Shown: positions 17,811 through 26,195 of the stretch, piece after piece
Layout of the letters: each line of letters begins with the position of its first letter
Numbering within the stretch: position 1 is the first letter of the stretch
DNA from: Chryseobacterium sp. KACC 21268
Lineage (GTDB): Bacteria > Bacteroidota > Bacteroidia > Flavobacteriales > Weeksellaceae
Direction: 5' to 3'
NCBI GenBank assembly: GCA_028736075.1
Contig: CP117875.1
Location: 1,364,001-1,428,000 of the forward strand
Length of the DNA: 64,000 bases
Position numbers and translations under genes: made by a program
Notes under the pieces: generated by a model
Told to the model about the DNA's origin: nothing
The model's database searches: none
Seen by the model: the letters and a program-made list of their open reading frames with translations, nothing else

Positions 17811-17910
17811 CCGCTCGGGTCGGGCTGTCCGTTACTATCTTTTTCTTCCCTCAGCTTTTGCCTGCCCAAGAAAAAGGATATCCACTACCATCCCTTTTGC
17901 AGCTGGCGCA
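17811..17910 (+). repeat. Dispersed hairpin repeat, copy 2
   Basis: This follows the permease fusion. It contains TCGGGCTGTCC, the stem ATCTTTTTCTT/AAGAAAAAGGAT and a CAGCTGGC end, corresponding to copies at 15045, 20460 and 33177. Just before it (17783-17810) lies a REP-like fragment, GTCATCCTGAGGCTCTCGAA. It is non-coding, and the convergent PepSY-type gene ends 16 nt beyond. Confidence 0.65.
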
Positions 17911-17925
17911 AATAGGAAACTAAGT

Positions 17926-18441
17926 TTATAAAAACGTCAACAACAAGGCAATTACAACCCCAATCGCTGTGAAAACCATTCCACGTTTGAAGACCTTGGA
18001 TTTAGGCGGGAACATCCAGAAACTGGAAATCACAAAGAACAACAGACAGATGCCGAAAAATGTATTCAGCGGAGAAAGTGCATTTTCAGATTTTGCCTTG
18101 TGAAGTTTCGTCATTTTATCCCAAACAAAAGGCAATTCCTTCTTCGTATAATCCGCTTTTCCAGTTATAGAATTATAAGTGCCTTCTTTGAAATAAAAGA
18201 CGCCGTTCTCACTTTTGGTCACTTCAAAGTTCTTGATTTTCGTCTCTTCACCAACTTGTTTCTCGGTCAGATTTTTCTCAAAGATTTTCTCGTAATGATT
18301 TTCTCTTTTCAAAAAATCCGTATCACGGTAAACGAGAATCACACCGCTGATGGCATAGACAGCCATTATGCCCGCCATCAAATATCCAAGATATCTGTGA
18401 ACGATTCTCATAAAACTTCTCGTGTCCTTTATCTTATCCAT
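17926..18441 (-). CDS. PepSY-associated membrane helix protein
   Basis: A 171-residue membrane protein when started at MDKIKDTRSFMRIVHRYLG; upstream codons to 18540 are open but run into the end of the ABC-F gene and look like out-of-frame sequence, so I reject the longer form. It has a first helix YLMAGIMAVYAISGVILVYRD (about 16-36) with the HRYLGY start of PepSY-associated TM proteins, a soluble segment of about 90 residues, then two C-terminal helices separated by FPPKSKVFKR. The function is unknown; relatives sit with iron/siderophore reductases. It lies 16 nt after the ABC-F gene and is probably co-transcribed. Confidence 0.7.
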   Translation of the reverse strand: MDKIKDTRSFMRIVHRYLGYLMAGIMAVYAISGVILVYRDTDFLKRENHYEKIFEKNLTEKQVGEETKIKNFEVTKSENGVFYFKEGTYNSITGKADYTKKELPFVWDKMTKLHKAKSENALSPLNTFFGICLLFFVISSFWMFPPKSKVFKRGMVFTAIGVVIALLLTFL

Positions 18442-18457
18442 AGAATTTTTATTGGAT

Positions 18458-20365
18458 TTAATCCTGCAATTCCAGCCAACGCAATTCGAAATTCTCCAAT
18501 TTCTCAGAGATGCTTTCCAATTCCGCTGAGAATTTTGCAATTTTCTCGTAATCGGTTTCGTTGTTCAGTTCATCAAGGATTTTGCTTCGTTGCTCTTCCA
18601 ATTTCGGCATTTCCTTTTCGATTGTTTCCAACTCGTGTTGCTCTTTGAAAGATAATTTCTTCTTTGGTTGTTGGTTGTTTGTTGGTTGAGGATTTGTCAC
18701 AACTTGCACAGTCGATTTTTCTTCCGACTTCTGACTTCCGGCTTCCGTCTTTTCTGCCTTAGGATTTTTCTCTTCGTTCTTCAGGTTCTCTCTGTACTCT
18801 GAGAAATTTCCAACAAACTCTTTTATTTTTCCGTCACCTTCAAAAGCCAGAACGTGGTCCACAATTCTGTCCATAAAATAACGGTCGTGAGAAACGATAA
18901 TCAAACTTCCCTGGAAATTCTGAAGAAAGTTTTCAAGAACTGTCAAAGTCGGCAAATCCAAATCATTCGTAGGCTCATCAAAAATCAAGAAATTTGGATT
19001 CTGATACAGAATATACATCAAGTGCAAACGGCGTTTTTCTCCGCCCGAAAGTTTCGAAATTGGTGAATATTGCGTTTGGTCATCAAATAAAAATAATCTC
19101 AAGAACTGAGAAGCCGAGATGGTCTTTCCATTAGCCAAAGGAAAATTCTCCCCAATTTCTTTGATGAAATCAATCACGCGTTCGTCTTCTTTGTAAGTCA
19201 ACCCTTTCTGTGCAAAATATCCGAATTTAATCGTTTCGCCGGTTTCAATCTCTCCAGAATCTTTCGGCTCAAAACCTTGAATGATATTAAGTAAAGTCGA
19301 TTTCCCAGCACCGTTTTTTCCAACAATCCCTACTTTTTCACCTCTTTGAAATTGGTAGGAGAAATCTTTGAACAATACTTTCTCTCCATAACTTTTATTG
19401 ATGTCTCGAAGTTCAAGGATTTTATTCCCCAATCTTTTCATCTCGAAATCCAACGCCAGAGTTTCTTTTCTCGTGTCGGTTTTCGCTATTTTTTCAGTTT
19501 CGTAGAAATCATCTTGACGCGATTTTGATTTCGTGGTTCTCGCTTTTGGCTGTCTTCGCATCCATTCCAACTCCTTTCTGTAAAGATTGTTGGCTTTATC
19601 AATCGTCGAATTCAAGTTGTCCTCGCGAATCATTTTATTCTCAAGGTAAGTCGCATAACTTCCGTTGTGGAGATAGAGATTTCCGTCTTCCATTTCCCAA
19701 ATCTTGTCGCAAACGGCATCCAAGAAATAACGGTCGTGCGTCACCAAAAGCAAGGTAATTTTCGCCTTACTCAAATAATTTTCCAGCCATTCTACCATTT
19801 CCACGTCCAAGTGGTTGGTCGGCTCATCCATAATTAATAACGTATGACGATGTTCCGCTCTGGTTTCTGTCAATAGTTTTGCCAACGCAATTCTTTTGAT
19901 TTGTCCACCAGAAAGCGTTCCCATTTTCGCCGACAAATCGGTGATTTTCAATTGGGAAAGAATCTGTTCCATCTCATTTTCCAAATCCCAGGCCTTATGG
20001 ATTTCCATCTCAGCCAAAGCCGTTTCCATATCATCTGGATTTTCCGAGGTCAAAGCGTGATGGTATTTCTTCAAAGCGAGAATTGGCGCAGAATCCAAAG
20101 TCATCATAAACTCTTCTACAGAAAGTTTCGGGTCAAAATCAATTTCCTGATCGAACAAAACAACCTGAATGTCTTTGTTAATCACCACTTCACCTCCATC
20201 CGCGATTTCTTTTCCCATTAGGATTTTCAGAAGTGTGGATTTTCCGCTTCCATTTTTGGCAACGATGGCAATTTTGTCGCCTTCGTTCACGTGGAAGGTA
20301 ATATTTTTGAACAGAACTTTGACGCCGTAAGATTTGCTAAGATTTTCTGCAGAAACGTAATTCAT
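18458..20365 (-). CDS. ABC-F family ATPase (Uup-like)
   Basis: A 635-residue soluble protein with two ABC domains and no membrane segment. Domain 1 has AKNGSGKST (about 36), LSGGQIKRIALAKLL (about 153) and IMDEPTNHLD; domain 2 has GKNGAGKST (about 345), LSGGEKRRLHLMYIL (about 440) and IFDEPTNDLD. The C-terminus (about 560-635) is a Glu/Lys-rich coiled coil as in Uup, joined by a low-complexity linker. ABC-F proteins act on the ribosome; Uup-type members also affect DNA branch metabolism and large-subunit assembly. It could also be called EttA/YbiT-like; the C-terminal coiled coil favours Uup. Confidence 0.88.
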   Translation of the reverse strand: MNYVSAENLSKSYGVKVLFKNITFHVNEGDKIAIVAKNGSGKSTLLKILMGKEIADGGEVVINKDIQVVLFDQEIDFDPKLSVEEFMMTLDSAPILALKKYHHALTSENPDDMETALAEMEIHKAWDLENEMEQILSQLKITDLSAKMGTLSGGQIKRIALAKLLTETRAEHRHTLLIMDEPTNHLDVEMVEWLENYLSKAKITLLLVTHDRYFLDAVCDKIWEMEDGNLYLHNGSYATYLENKMIREDNLNSTIDKANNLYRKELEWMRRQPKARTTKSKSRQDDFYETEKIAKTDTRKETLALDFEMKRLGNKILELRDINKSYGEKVLFKDFSYQFQRGEKVGIVGKNGAGKSTLLNIIQGFEPKDSGEIETGETIKFGYFAQKGLTYKEDERVIDFIKEIGENFPLANGKTISASQFLRLFLFDDQTQYSPISKLSGGEKRRLHLMYILYQNPNFLIFDEPTNDLDLPTLTVLENFLQNFQGSLIIVSHDRYFMDRIVDHVLAFEGDGKIKEFVGNFSEYRENLKNEEKNPKAEKTEAGSQKSEEKSTVQVVTNPQPTNNQQPKKKLSFKEQHELETIEKEMPKLEEQRSKILDELNNETDYEKIAKFSAELESISEKLENFELRWLELQD

Positions 20366-20459
20366 TTTGGGTTGGATGATGAAGGTTAAATGCTGGAAGT
20401 TTTTCCAGCTGCGAAAGTACGAAAATGAAATTTTAAAATTCAGATAATCATAATTATTT

Positions 20460-20545
20460 GGGCAGCTTTATCCGTCTTCCACTCCCAATCTTTTTGCCAG
20501 CGCTTTTCCCTCGAAAAAAGGATTTCCGTTCAAGCCGGGCTGCGG
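20460..20545 (+). repeat. Dispersed hairpin repeat, copy 3
   Basis: This is in the 298-bp divergent spacer between the ABC-F gene and the next plus-strand gene. It contains GGGCAGCTTTATCC, CCCAATCTTTTTG, CGAAAAAAGGATTTCCG and ends GCCGGGCTGCGG. It matches copies at 15045, 17811 and 33177 in core and order but is shorter. No gene is seen in the rest of the spacer. Confidence 0.65.
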
Positions 20546-20663
20546 AGATTCTATGTTTCATTGACATCTTTAGAAAAATTTAACGAAAACCAAAACGCAT
20601 TTAACCTTTCCTTGAGATAATTGGAATGGGAAATTTCAGATGTTTGCAATCAAATTAAACTCT

Positions 20664-21488
20664 ATGAAAAAACTCAACTTTCTTTTTGCCATCTTCGCAT
20701 TCGTAGCTTTTCAGGCACAAACCATTTCCGGAATTGTCCTTTCAAAAGAAGATAACACACCAATTCCTTACGCTAAAATTGGGATTATGAACGAAGGTTC
20801 CGGAATTCAAGCGGATGAAAATGGGAAATTCCAAATTCAATTGGACAATGTTTCGAAAGACAAAGAATTAATAGTCGCTGTTCCCGGCTACAAACAGTTC
20901 CGCAGCTCGGTAGAAGATTTTGTAAAACAGAATCCTCACACTATTTATTTGTACGAAAAAGTCACCGATATTCAGGAAGTAGTCTTGGCTCCAAATAATT
21001 ACAAAGACAAAAATCTGGGTGTGAACAGCAAATCGAAATCTGTGATGTTTACGCCGAATATGGAAAAAGGAAATTCAGTCGTAGAAGAAACTGCGGTGGA
21101 ATTCAGCTCCAGCAAAAAACTGAAAATCACCAAAATCAATATCAATTTTTCCAGATTCGAAGCTACGACGCCCATCAAAGTTCGTTACACGATTTACGAT
21201 GAGAAAGATGGCAAACCGAACAATCTGATTTTGAATAAAGACATCATCGCTAACATTGATAAAAGTAAATTGGATAATTCAACTTTTTCTGTGGATGTGA
21301 GCAATGAAAAAATCTGGCTTCAAGGAAAATTCTTTGTAGGGATTCAGTTTATTGGACAGTCGGATGGGAAAGTGGCTTTGAGTGGAGCGCTTTTCAGGTC
21401 GGGATATTACCGTTCGTTCTATGGTAATTGGGAAAAAATCGGAATGGCAGCGCCAGCTATCAACATTGATGTGAAAGTGAAAAAGTAG
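20664..21488 (+). CDS. Secreted protein with carboxypeptidase-like regulatory domain
   Basis: A 274-residue protein starting MKKLNFLFAIFAFVAFQAQT, a clean signal peptide with cleavage after AQ; the Met eight codons upstream would only lengthen the basic end, so I use the internal one. Residues about 22-105 form a CarboxypepD_reg-like beta-sandwich (ISGIVLSKEDNTPIPYAKIGI, GIQADENGKFQIQ), as in TonB-dependent receptor plug extensions. The C-terminal part (about 130-274) is an all-beta region I do not recognise. It probably acts in the periplasm or outer membrane. The alpha/beta hydrolase follows after 38 nt. Confidence 0.75.
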   Translation: MKKLNFLFAIFAFVAFQAQTISGIVLSKEDNTPIPYAKIGIMNEGSGIQADENGKFQIQLDNVSKDKELIVAVPGYKQFRSSVEDFVKQNPHTIYLYEKVTDIQEVVLAPNNYKDKNLGVNSKSKSVMFTPNMEKGNSVVEETAVEFSSSKKLKITKININFSRFEATTPIKVRYTIYDEKDGKPNNLILNKDIIANIDKSKLDNSTFSVDVSNEKIWLQGKFFVGIQFIGQSDGKVALSGALFRSGYYRSFYGNWEKIGMAAPAINIDVKVKK

Positions 21489-21526
21489 TTTGATTTATTT
21501 CTAAATTTGACCATTAATCAAATCCA

Positions 21527-22306
21527 ATGAAAAAGATAATATTTTTAGTCTTGTTATGTAGCTGCATTTTCGGCATTGCCCAGGTTTCGGATTTTGGAAA
21601 AAATGAAAAAGTGGGAAAAGCACTTCATTTAAAAGGTGCTGATATCTACTATGAAATTTACGGAGAAGGAAAACCATTATTTTTGCTTCACGGAAACGGC
21701 GGAAGCATCGATGCTTTTTCAAAAGAAATCCCGGAGCTTTCTAAACATTTCAAAATCATTGCGATGGACACGCGCGCTCAAGGTAAAAGTACGGATACTT
21801 CGACTGGACCTTTGACCTACATTAAATTTGCTGATGATGTAAAAGCTTTGGCGGATGAATTGAAATTAAAGAAAATCAATATTCTCGGCTGGAGCGATGG
21901 CGGAAATATTGCGATTGAATTTGCAATCAAATATCCAAAAAATATTAATAAAATCATCACAAGTGGCGCCAACGTTTTCCCGAATGGCGTAGGAGAAAGT
22001 GAAGTCGAAAATATGAAAAAGGACGCCGCGAAAATGAAAGCTGAAAACAAACCTGAACGTGAGATTCGCCTGCTTCAATTGATGATTGACGAACCAAAAA
22101 TCACCACGGAACAACTAAACCATATCAAAGCGAAAGTCTTTGTCCTAGCTGGAGAAAATGATTTGATTCTGCGTTCGCATACAGAATACATCGCTAAAGA
22201 AATTCCTAATTCCAAATTGAAAATCTACAAAGGTGCTTCACACGGCGTTCCGATAGAAAGAGCGGAAGAGTTGAACAAGGATGTGATTGAGTTTTTGAAG
22301 AAGTGA
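21527..22306 (+). CDS. Secreted alpha/beta hydrolase
   Basis: A 259-residue protein with a signal peptide (FLVLLCSCIFGIAQ). Alpha/beta hydrolase landmarks are FLLHGNGGS (oxyanion region, about 52), AMDTRAQGKS (about 82), the nucleophile elbow GWSDGG (Ser about 121), the acid in AGENDLI (about 205) and the catalytic His in GASHGVP (about 233). The substrate is unknown; the fold covers esterases, lipases and peptidases. It could be co-transcribed with the preceding secreted protein. It is followed by a REP-like inverted repeat that may act as terminator. Confidence 0.85.
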   Translation: MKKIIFLVLLCSCIFGIAQVSDFGKNEKVGKALHLKGADIYYEIYGEGKPLFLLHGNGGSIDAFSKEIPELSKHFKIIAMDTRAQGKSTDTSTGPLTYIKFADDVKALADELKLKKINILGWSDGGNIAIEFAIKYPKNINKIITSGANVFPNGVGESEVENMKKDAAKMKAENKPEREIRLLQLMIDEPKITTEQLNHIKAKVFVLAGENDLILRSHTEYIAKEIPNSKLKIYKGASHGVPIERAEELNKDVIEFLKK

Positions 22307-22317
22307 TAAATAAAACA

Positions 22318-22381
22318 CTTCGACTCCGCTCAGTGTGACATTTATAATACTAATTGTCTGTCAGTCTGAGCGGAGTCGAAG
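22318..22381. repeat. REP-like inverted repeat
   Basis: Two perfect 16-bp arms, CTTCGACTCCGCTCAG at 22318-22333 and its complement at 22366-22381, are separated by 32 nt. The GC-rich sequence is unlike its AT-rich surroundings and is of the type scattered through flavobacterial genomes. It sits between two convergent genes and could end transcription from both sides. A related fragment lies at 17783-17810. Confidence 0.85.
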
Positions 22382-22389
22382 ACCTTTGT

Positions 22390-23250
22390 CTAATCTATCG
22401 TCATCATTTTCAAGCTCCAGAGATTTCCATTGTAAATATCCAAATCAACTTTGGAATTAATCCCATAGACAATACCGTTTTCTGAGAATTGCCAGAACTG
22501 AAACTCATCATCTGGTGACGGCGTAGGAACATCATTGTAATTCGCCAGCCACAGCGGATAATCATCGAATTCGCCTTTTAGATAATCTTTGTAATAATGG
22601 TAGTAGGTGTAGATGATTGGTTTCTCACCGTATGTTTCTTCCATTATTTTAATCCAAACCTTGAGGTCAGAAACCAATTGTTCTTTTGATTTTTTTCTTG
22701 GATTTTTTTCGATGTCAAGGATTGGAGGCAAGTCGCCCGATTCTAATTTTGCAACTGAAAGGAAGGAGTTCGCCTGCATTATCGGGTCTTCATCCGGACG
22801 GTAAAAGTGGTAAGCACCTCGGATAAGACCGTGGTGTTTTGCCGTTTCCCAAAAATGGTCAAAGTTCTTATCCAATTTTCTATTGCCCATACTTGCTCTC
22901 AGAACTACGAATTTCAAAGGAATCGTTCGGTTGCCAATACTCAGACTATCCCACTGGATGTCTTCTTTTCTTTGATAATGGGAAATGTCGAAGCCAAAAG
23001 TCTGATTGGAATAGAGACCAACGATTTTATCAATTCTCGTTGATTCCTTTTGCGAGTTCGTGAGATTCTTGTGTTCAAAGTGTTTTCCTAAATAGTAGGA
23101 GAAGTAATAATTTATTTTTTGCCTTAGATAAAAACCTGTACCGAGCAGAGACACCAAAAGAATCAAGAGAAGAATCCAACGCTTTTTGATAAAAACGTTT
23201 TTTCTCTTCTGATGGATTTTCCGCTTCGTAGATTGGTTTGTCTTCGCCAT
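22390..23250 (-). CDS. Glycoside hydrolase family 25 (lysozyme-like), membrane anchored
   Basis: A 286-residue protein with a very basic N-terminus and one transmembrane helix (WILLLILLVSLLGTGFYL, about 25-42), then a GH25 catalytic domain: FGFDISHYQ (about 87, catalytic Asp), RASMGNRKLDKNFDHFW, GLIRGAYHFYRP (about 138), LPPILDIEKN (about 170, catalytic Asp/Glu pair), PIIYTYYHYY and PLWLANYN, and a C-terminal QFWQFSENG. GH25 enzymes cut the glycan backbone of peptidoglycan; a role in wall turnover is inferred. The topology places the domain in the periplasm. Confidence 0.9.
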   Translation of the reverse strand: MAKTNQSTKRKIHQKRKNVFIKKRWILLLILLVSLLGTGFYLRQKINYYFSYYLGKHFEHKNLTNSQKESTRIDKIVGLYSNQTFGFDISHYQRKEDIQWDSLSIGNRTIPLKFVVLRASMGNRKLDKNFDHFWETAKHHGLIRGAYHFYRPDEDPIMQANSFLSVAKLESGDLPPILDIEKNPRKKSKEQLVSDLKVWIKIMEETYGEKPIIYTYYHYYKDYLKGEFDDYPLWLANYNDVPTPSPDDEFQFWQFSENGIVYGINSKVDLDIYNGNLWSLKMMTID

Positions 23251-23383
23251 AAGTTTTGCAAAAATATTATATTTCCCTTTTGAAAAAGAACAAGATGAAT
23301 TTATTTTTAAAATTTAAAATATTGATTAATTTTTTTGGCTTACTTTGTGCTTAGAATATCATATTAATTTAAAATATAAAAAG

Positions 23384-23725
23384 ATGAAAAAGAGAATCTT
23401 ATCAGCAGCCGCATTTCTATTAGTAGCAGTTGCAATGAATGCCCAAACTGTAAAACAGGAAGTGAAAAAGGATGCAAAAGCTGTAGGAACGGCCGTTGAA
23501 AAAGGTGCAAAAGCAACTGGTGAAGGCGTGAAAGATGGCGCAGAATGGGTTGGCGATAAAACCAAAAAAGGCGCAAAAGCGACCAAAAAAGGTGTGAAGA
23601 AAGGCGCAAAATGGACAGGCAAAACAGCAAAAAAAGGTGCTAAAGCCGTAGAGAAAACGGCAGTGAAAGGTGCTGATGCTGTAAGCGACACTTATAAAGA
23701 CGTGAAGGCGGATATCAAGAAATAG
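23384..23725 (+). CDS. Small secreted Lys/Ala-rich repeat protein
   Basis: A 113-residue protein starting MKKRILSAAAFLLVAVAMNAQT, a signal peptide ending NAQ; the Met 13 codons upstream is rejected because it would put a non-signal tail before it. The mature part is built of imperfect units around KKGAKAxxK (EKGAKATGEGVKDGAEWVGDK, KKGAKATKKGVKKGAKWTGK, KKGAKAVEK), giving a strongly basic amphipathic helix pattern like LEA or apolipoprotein repeats. I know no function. It may bind an anionic surface such as DNA, LPS or membrane (inference). It is monocistronic, with a terminator after it. Confidence 0.75.
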   Translation: MKKRILSAAAFLLVAVAMNAQTVKQEVKKDAKAVGTAVEKGAKATGEGVKDGAEWVGDKTKKGAKATKKGVKKGAKWTGKTAKKGAKAVEKTAVKGADAVSDTYKDVKADIKK

Positions 23726-23736
23726 ATTTAGTTCAG

Positions 23737-23765
23737 AAAGACTTCAAAATTTGAGGTCTTTTTTT
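23737..23765 (+). terminator. Intrinsic terminator after the Lys-rich protein gene
   Basis: AAAGACTTCAAA pairs with TTTGAGGTCTTT and is followed by a T run. It lies 11 nt after the stop codon. Confidence 0.75.
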
Positions 23766-23873
23766 GTAACATTTTACTATAATTGATAACTAAATAAAAG
23801 ACAATATTTCACGAAAGGAATATTTGATCTTAGAAAATTGACTAATTTTATTCAGGGAAAAATTTAAAAAAAT

Positions 23874-24524
23874 ATGAAACGAATCATTTTGACATTCGCA
23901 TTATCGGTTATGATGGTGGTAACGATGTCTGCACAAACGGTGCCAACAGCAAAACAAATCATTGATAACTACGTGACTGTTCTTGGTGGAAAACAAAAAT
24001 TAGAAGCTGTAAAAACACTTTCTATGAAAAATACCATCAGCGTGATGGGAATGGAAATGGAAGGAAAGACCTTGAAGAAAGATAACAAGTTCAAATCCAC
24101 ACAGTCTATGATGGGACAGGAGATGGTTCAGGTTTTTGATGGCGAGAAAGGTTATGCGTCTCAAATGGGTCAGAAAATGGATCTTCCTGCAGACCAGATA
24201 TCAAAACTAAAGACAGCTAAAATAATGGATGCATTAGGATTGGATCCGGCGAAAATCAAAACTGTTGAGAAAACTCAGATTGATGGAAAAGATTATTATT
24301 TGCTTTCTTCAGACGATTCCAAATCTTACTTCGATGTGAAAACTGGATTGCTTTTCAAAACTGAAAATGAAAAAGGCAATATGACCATCAACAAATATAC
24401 GGACGTGGACGGAATCAAATTCGTAGAAGAAATGTCTGTAGATGCAGCAGGACAGCAGATCAGTGTCAAAAACTCTGATATCAAGATCAACCAACCGATC
24501 TCTGATGACGAGTTTAAATTGTAA
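23874..24524 (+). CDS. Outer-membrane lipoprotein-sorting (LolA-like) protein
   Basis: A 216-residue protein with a signal peptide (FALSVMMVVTMSAQ) and a LolA/LolB-type beta layout: AKQIIDNYVTVLGGKQKLEAVKTL (about 27-50), then strand pairs with MGMEMEGKTLKK, FDGEKGYASQMG, YYLLSSDDSKSYFDVKTGLLFK (about 143) and a final PISDDEFKL, the form typical of flavobacterial LolA-like proteins. The fold binds lipid or lipoprotein acyl chains in the periplasm. It is unlikely to be the main LolA because the fold is widely duplicated in Bacteroidota. No operon partner is seen. Confidence 0.7.
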   Translation: MKRIILTFALSVMMVVTMSAQTVPTAKQIIDNYVTVLGGKQKLEAVKTLSMKNTISVMGMEMEGKTLKKDNKFKSTQSMMGQEMVQVFDGEKGYASQMGQKMDLPADQISKLKTAKIMDALGLDPAKIKTVEKTQIDGKDYYLLSSDDSKSYFDVKTGLLFKTENEKGNMTINKYTDVDGIKFVEEMSVDAAGQQISVKNSDIKINQPISDDEFKL

Positions 24525-24540
24525 AAAGAAAAATGTATAT

Positions 24541-24567
24541 TGTACATTGTACATTGTACATTGTACA
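24541..24567. repeat. Tandem 7-bp repeat TGTACAT
   Basis: TGTACAT is repeated three times plus a final TGTACA. The unit contains the palindrome TGTACA, so neighbouring units can also pair with each other. It lies in the 3' untranslated region of the LolA-like gene, just before its terminator. Confidence 0.9.
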
Positions 24568-24580
24568 AATATTACTAAAT

Positions 24581-24613
24581 AAAAAAAGGAGTCCAAATTG
24601 GATTCCTTTTTTT
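24581..24613. terminator. Terminator between LolA-like and DUF3109 genes, probably bidirectional
   Basis: An A run, a stem GGAGTCCAA/TTGGATTCC with one G-T pair, then seven T. The symmetry suits both converging genes. Confidence 0.85.
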
Positions 24614-24648
24614 GTCTCTTATCTCCTGTCTTAAGATCTCCTGTCTAA

Positions 24649-25233
24649 CTAAGAATTATATTCTTTTTCCCATTCTTCTGCGGCGTCGCAAAGGGTTTTG
24701 TAGAATTCTTCCCCGTATTTGCGGATGAGTGGCTCTTTCAGAAATTGATAGATTCTCACTTGTAATTCTTTCCCCAAAGTACAGGCATCATTACAAATTT
24801 CCCACTCGTGATAGTTTAGCGCGATGAAGGTTTTATAATCATTCACTCTTATTGGATAAAGGTGACACGAAATTGGTTTTTTCCAATCAACAACGCCGTC
24901 TTCATAAGCTTTTTCGATACCACATTTGGTTGTGCCTTTCTCATCAAAAATAACATAGGCACATTCGCTTCCGTTGACCAATGTCGTCACGTAACCGCCG
25001 TCATAAGGGTCTATAACCCAAGTTCCCTGTTCTTCGATGGCCTTTACGCCTTCTGGCCTGAGGTAAGATTTTATTTTAGGGAAAATTTCCTCAAGAATTG
25101 GCAATTCGTCCTTGTCGAGTGGTGCACCAGTGTCACCATCTACGCAGCAAGCGCCTTTGCACTTGGTAAGGTTGCAGACAAAACTTTCTGCAAATATATC
25201 TTCGGAAATCAGTTTATCATCTATCTGGATCAT
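24649..25233 (-). CDS. DUF3109 family cysteine-rich protein
   Basis: A 194-residue cytosolic protein with many conserved Cys: CNLTKCKGACCVDGDTG (about 20-36), NGSECAYV, TTKCGIEKA, SCHLYPIRV (about 118) and ICNDACTLG (about 140). The CxxxxCxGxCC block followed by later single Cys is the DUF3109 pattern, similar to putative Fe-S or zinc-binding YkgJ-type proteins. The function is not established. It starts 14 nt after the DUF6427 gene ends, so the two are likely one transcript from the promoter near 26170. Confidence 0.85.
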   Translation of the reverse strand: MIQIDDKLISEDIFAESFVCNLTKCKGACCVDGDTGAPLDKDELPILEEIFPKIKSYLRPEGVKAIEEQGTWVIDPYDGGYVTTLVNGSECAYVIFDEKGTTKCGIEKAYEDGVVDWKKPISCHLYPIRVNDYKTFIALNYHEWEICNDACTLGKELQVRIYQFLKEPLIRKYGEEFYKTLCDAAEEWEKEYNS

Positions 25234-25247
25234 TCTTCATCAATTAT

Positions 25248-26153
25248 TTAATATTGTGCAAAATTAGCGATTTTAAATGCTGCCAAGCAAAAAACAACAA
25301 TCCAAAGTCCCAATTCCTGCATCCAGTATTTTGGAAGGAAACGCAACATTCGGCTGATAATAATGCTTACAGGCAAAGCAAGTAGCAAAAGATATTCGTA
25401 ATCATAGCCCATATAAAAAATGATCGTGATCAATTGCGCAAGCGAAAAAACCAGGACAAAAGTATATTTGTATCGGCTGATAGGACTTTTCTCATTGTAA
25501 TGTTTGAAGTGATCGGAAAGCGAGTAGATGATCATCAAGGCAATCGGGATCAAAATATATAAAGGATAATATGATCTCAACATTTCAAATGAAGCTGAAA
25601 ATGGTAGATAAGAACGATCCCACGTGGTGAAATGTATCAAGTACATCACACCAAAATAACTCAAGACAATCAAAATGGCTCCAAACAAAAGGCGAAACAT
25701 ATTAAGACCAATTCGTCCGGAAGTTCCGATGATATGGAAGATCACGAACACAGCCATTGGCCAGCTGGGCGGGAAAACGAGAAATGTAAAAGCCAAAATT
25801 GCACCTACAAGCATATATGAACTTTTCCTCAATTGGTCATTTTGACTCGTCAAGATCAATAATAAAATGGAGCTCATCAAGAAAGTACAGGCCAAACCCA
25901 GATTGATGGTTCCATCGTAAAAAGCAACCACAAAAACCGTGTAAAGAAATAATGGAAGATGAGAGAATTGGTTTAATGCAATCGCATTGAATAAAAAATA
26001 TCCCAAACTGATTCCGGTGAACGTAATTAAAGTCGGAATAAGCGTTATGTTTTTGAAATCTAATAAGTTAAGTGATAGAAATATCAGAAACAAAGCGCCA
26101 ATGTAGGCCGGAACAGAAAAAATATTGCTTTCTTTTGAAAGTAATCGAAACAT
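25248..26153 (-). CDS. DUF6427 family polytopic membrane protein
   Basis: A 301-residue protein of about eight to nine hydrophobic helices, beginning MFRLLSKESNIFSVPAYIGAL. It fits the DUF6427 family of flavobacteria, whose function is unknown to me. Helices can be seen at about 15-30, 38-60, 70-84, 88-103, 116-140, 150-170, 198-215, 230-250 and 282-298. It is divergent from the small DUF6341-like gene with overlapping promoters between them, and co-directional with DUF3109. Confidence 0.75.
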   Translation of the reverse strand: MFRLLSKESNIFSVPAYIGALFLIFLSLNLLDFKNITLIPTLITFTGISLGYFLFNAIALNQFSHLPLFLYTVFVVAFYDGTINLGLACTFLMSSILLLILTSQNDQLRKSSYMLVGAILAFTFLVFPPSWPMAVFVIFHIIGTSGRIGLNMFRLLFGAILIVLSYFGVMYLIHFTTWDRSYLPFSASFEMLRSYYPLYILIPIALMIIYSLSDHFKHYNEKSPISRYKYTFVLVFSLAQLITIIFYMGYDYEYLLLLALPVSIIISRMLRFLPKYWMQELGLWIVVFCLAAFKIANFAQY

Positions 26154-26177
26154 TTTTTATAAATTTGTGCAAAGTTA
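26134..26177. promoter_or_regulatory. Overlapping divergent promoters for DUF6427 and DUF6341-like genes
   Basis: On the plus strand, TTTG (26134-26137), 21 nt, then TAAATTTG (26159-26166) drive the small membrane gene at 26196. On the minus strand, TAACTTTG lies at 26177-26170 and would drive the DUF6427 gene at 26153. The two -7 boxes are four bases apart, so the polymerases should compete. Confidence 0.65.
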
Positions 26178-26195
26178 ATTTAAAAAAAGAAAAAT

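Noticed and set aside
18442-18540. N-terminal extension of the PepSY-type protein
   Set aside because: The extra 33 codons run through the end of the ABC-F gene in another frame and have no homologous character; MDKIKDTRSF is a natural start.
24541-24567. CRISPR-like array
   Set aside because: The units are 7 bp and directly adjacent without spacers, so this is a microsatellite. No CRISPR array or cas gene was seen anywhere.
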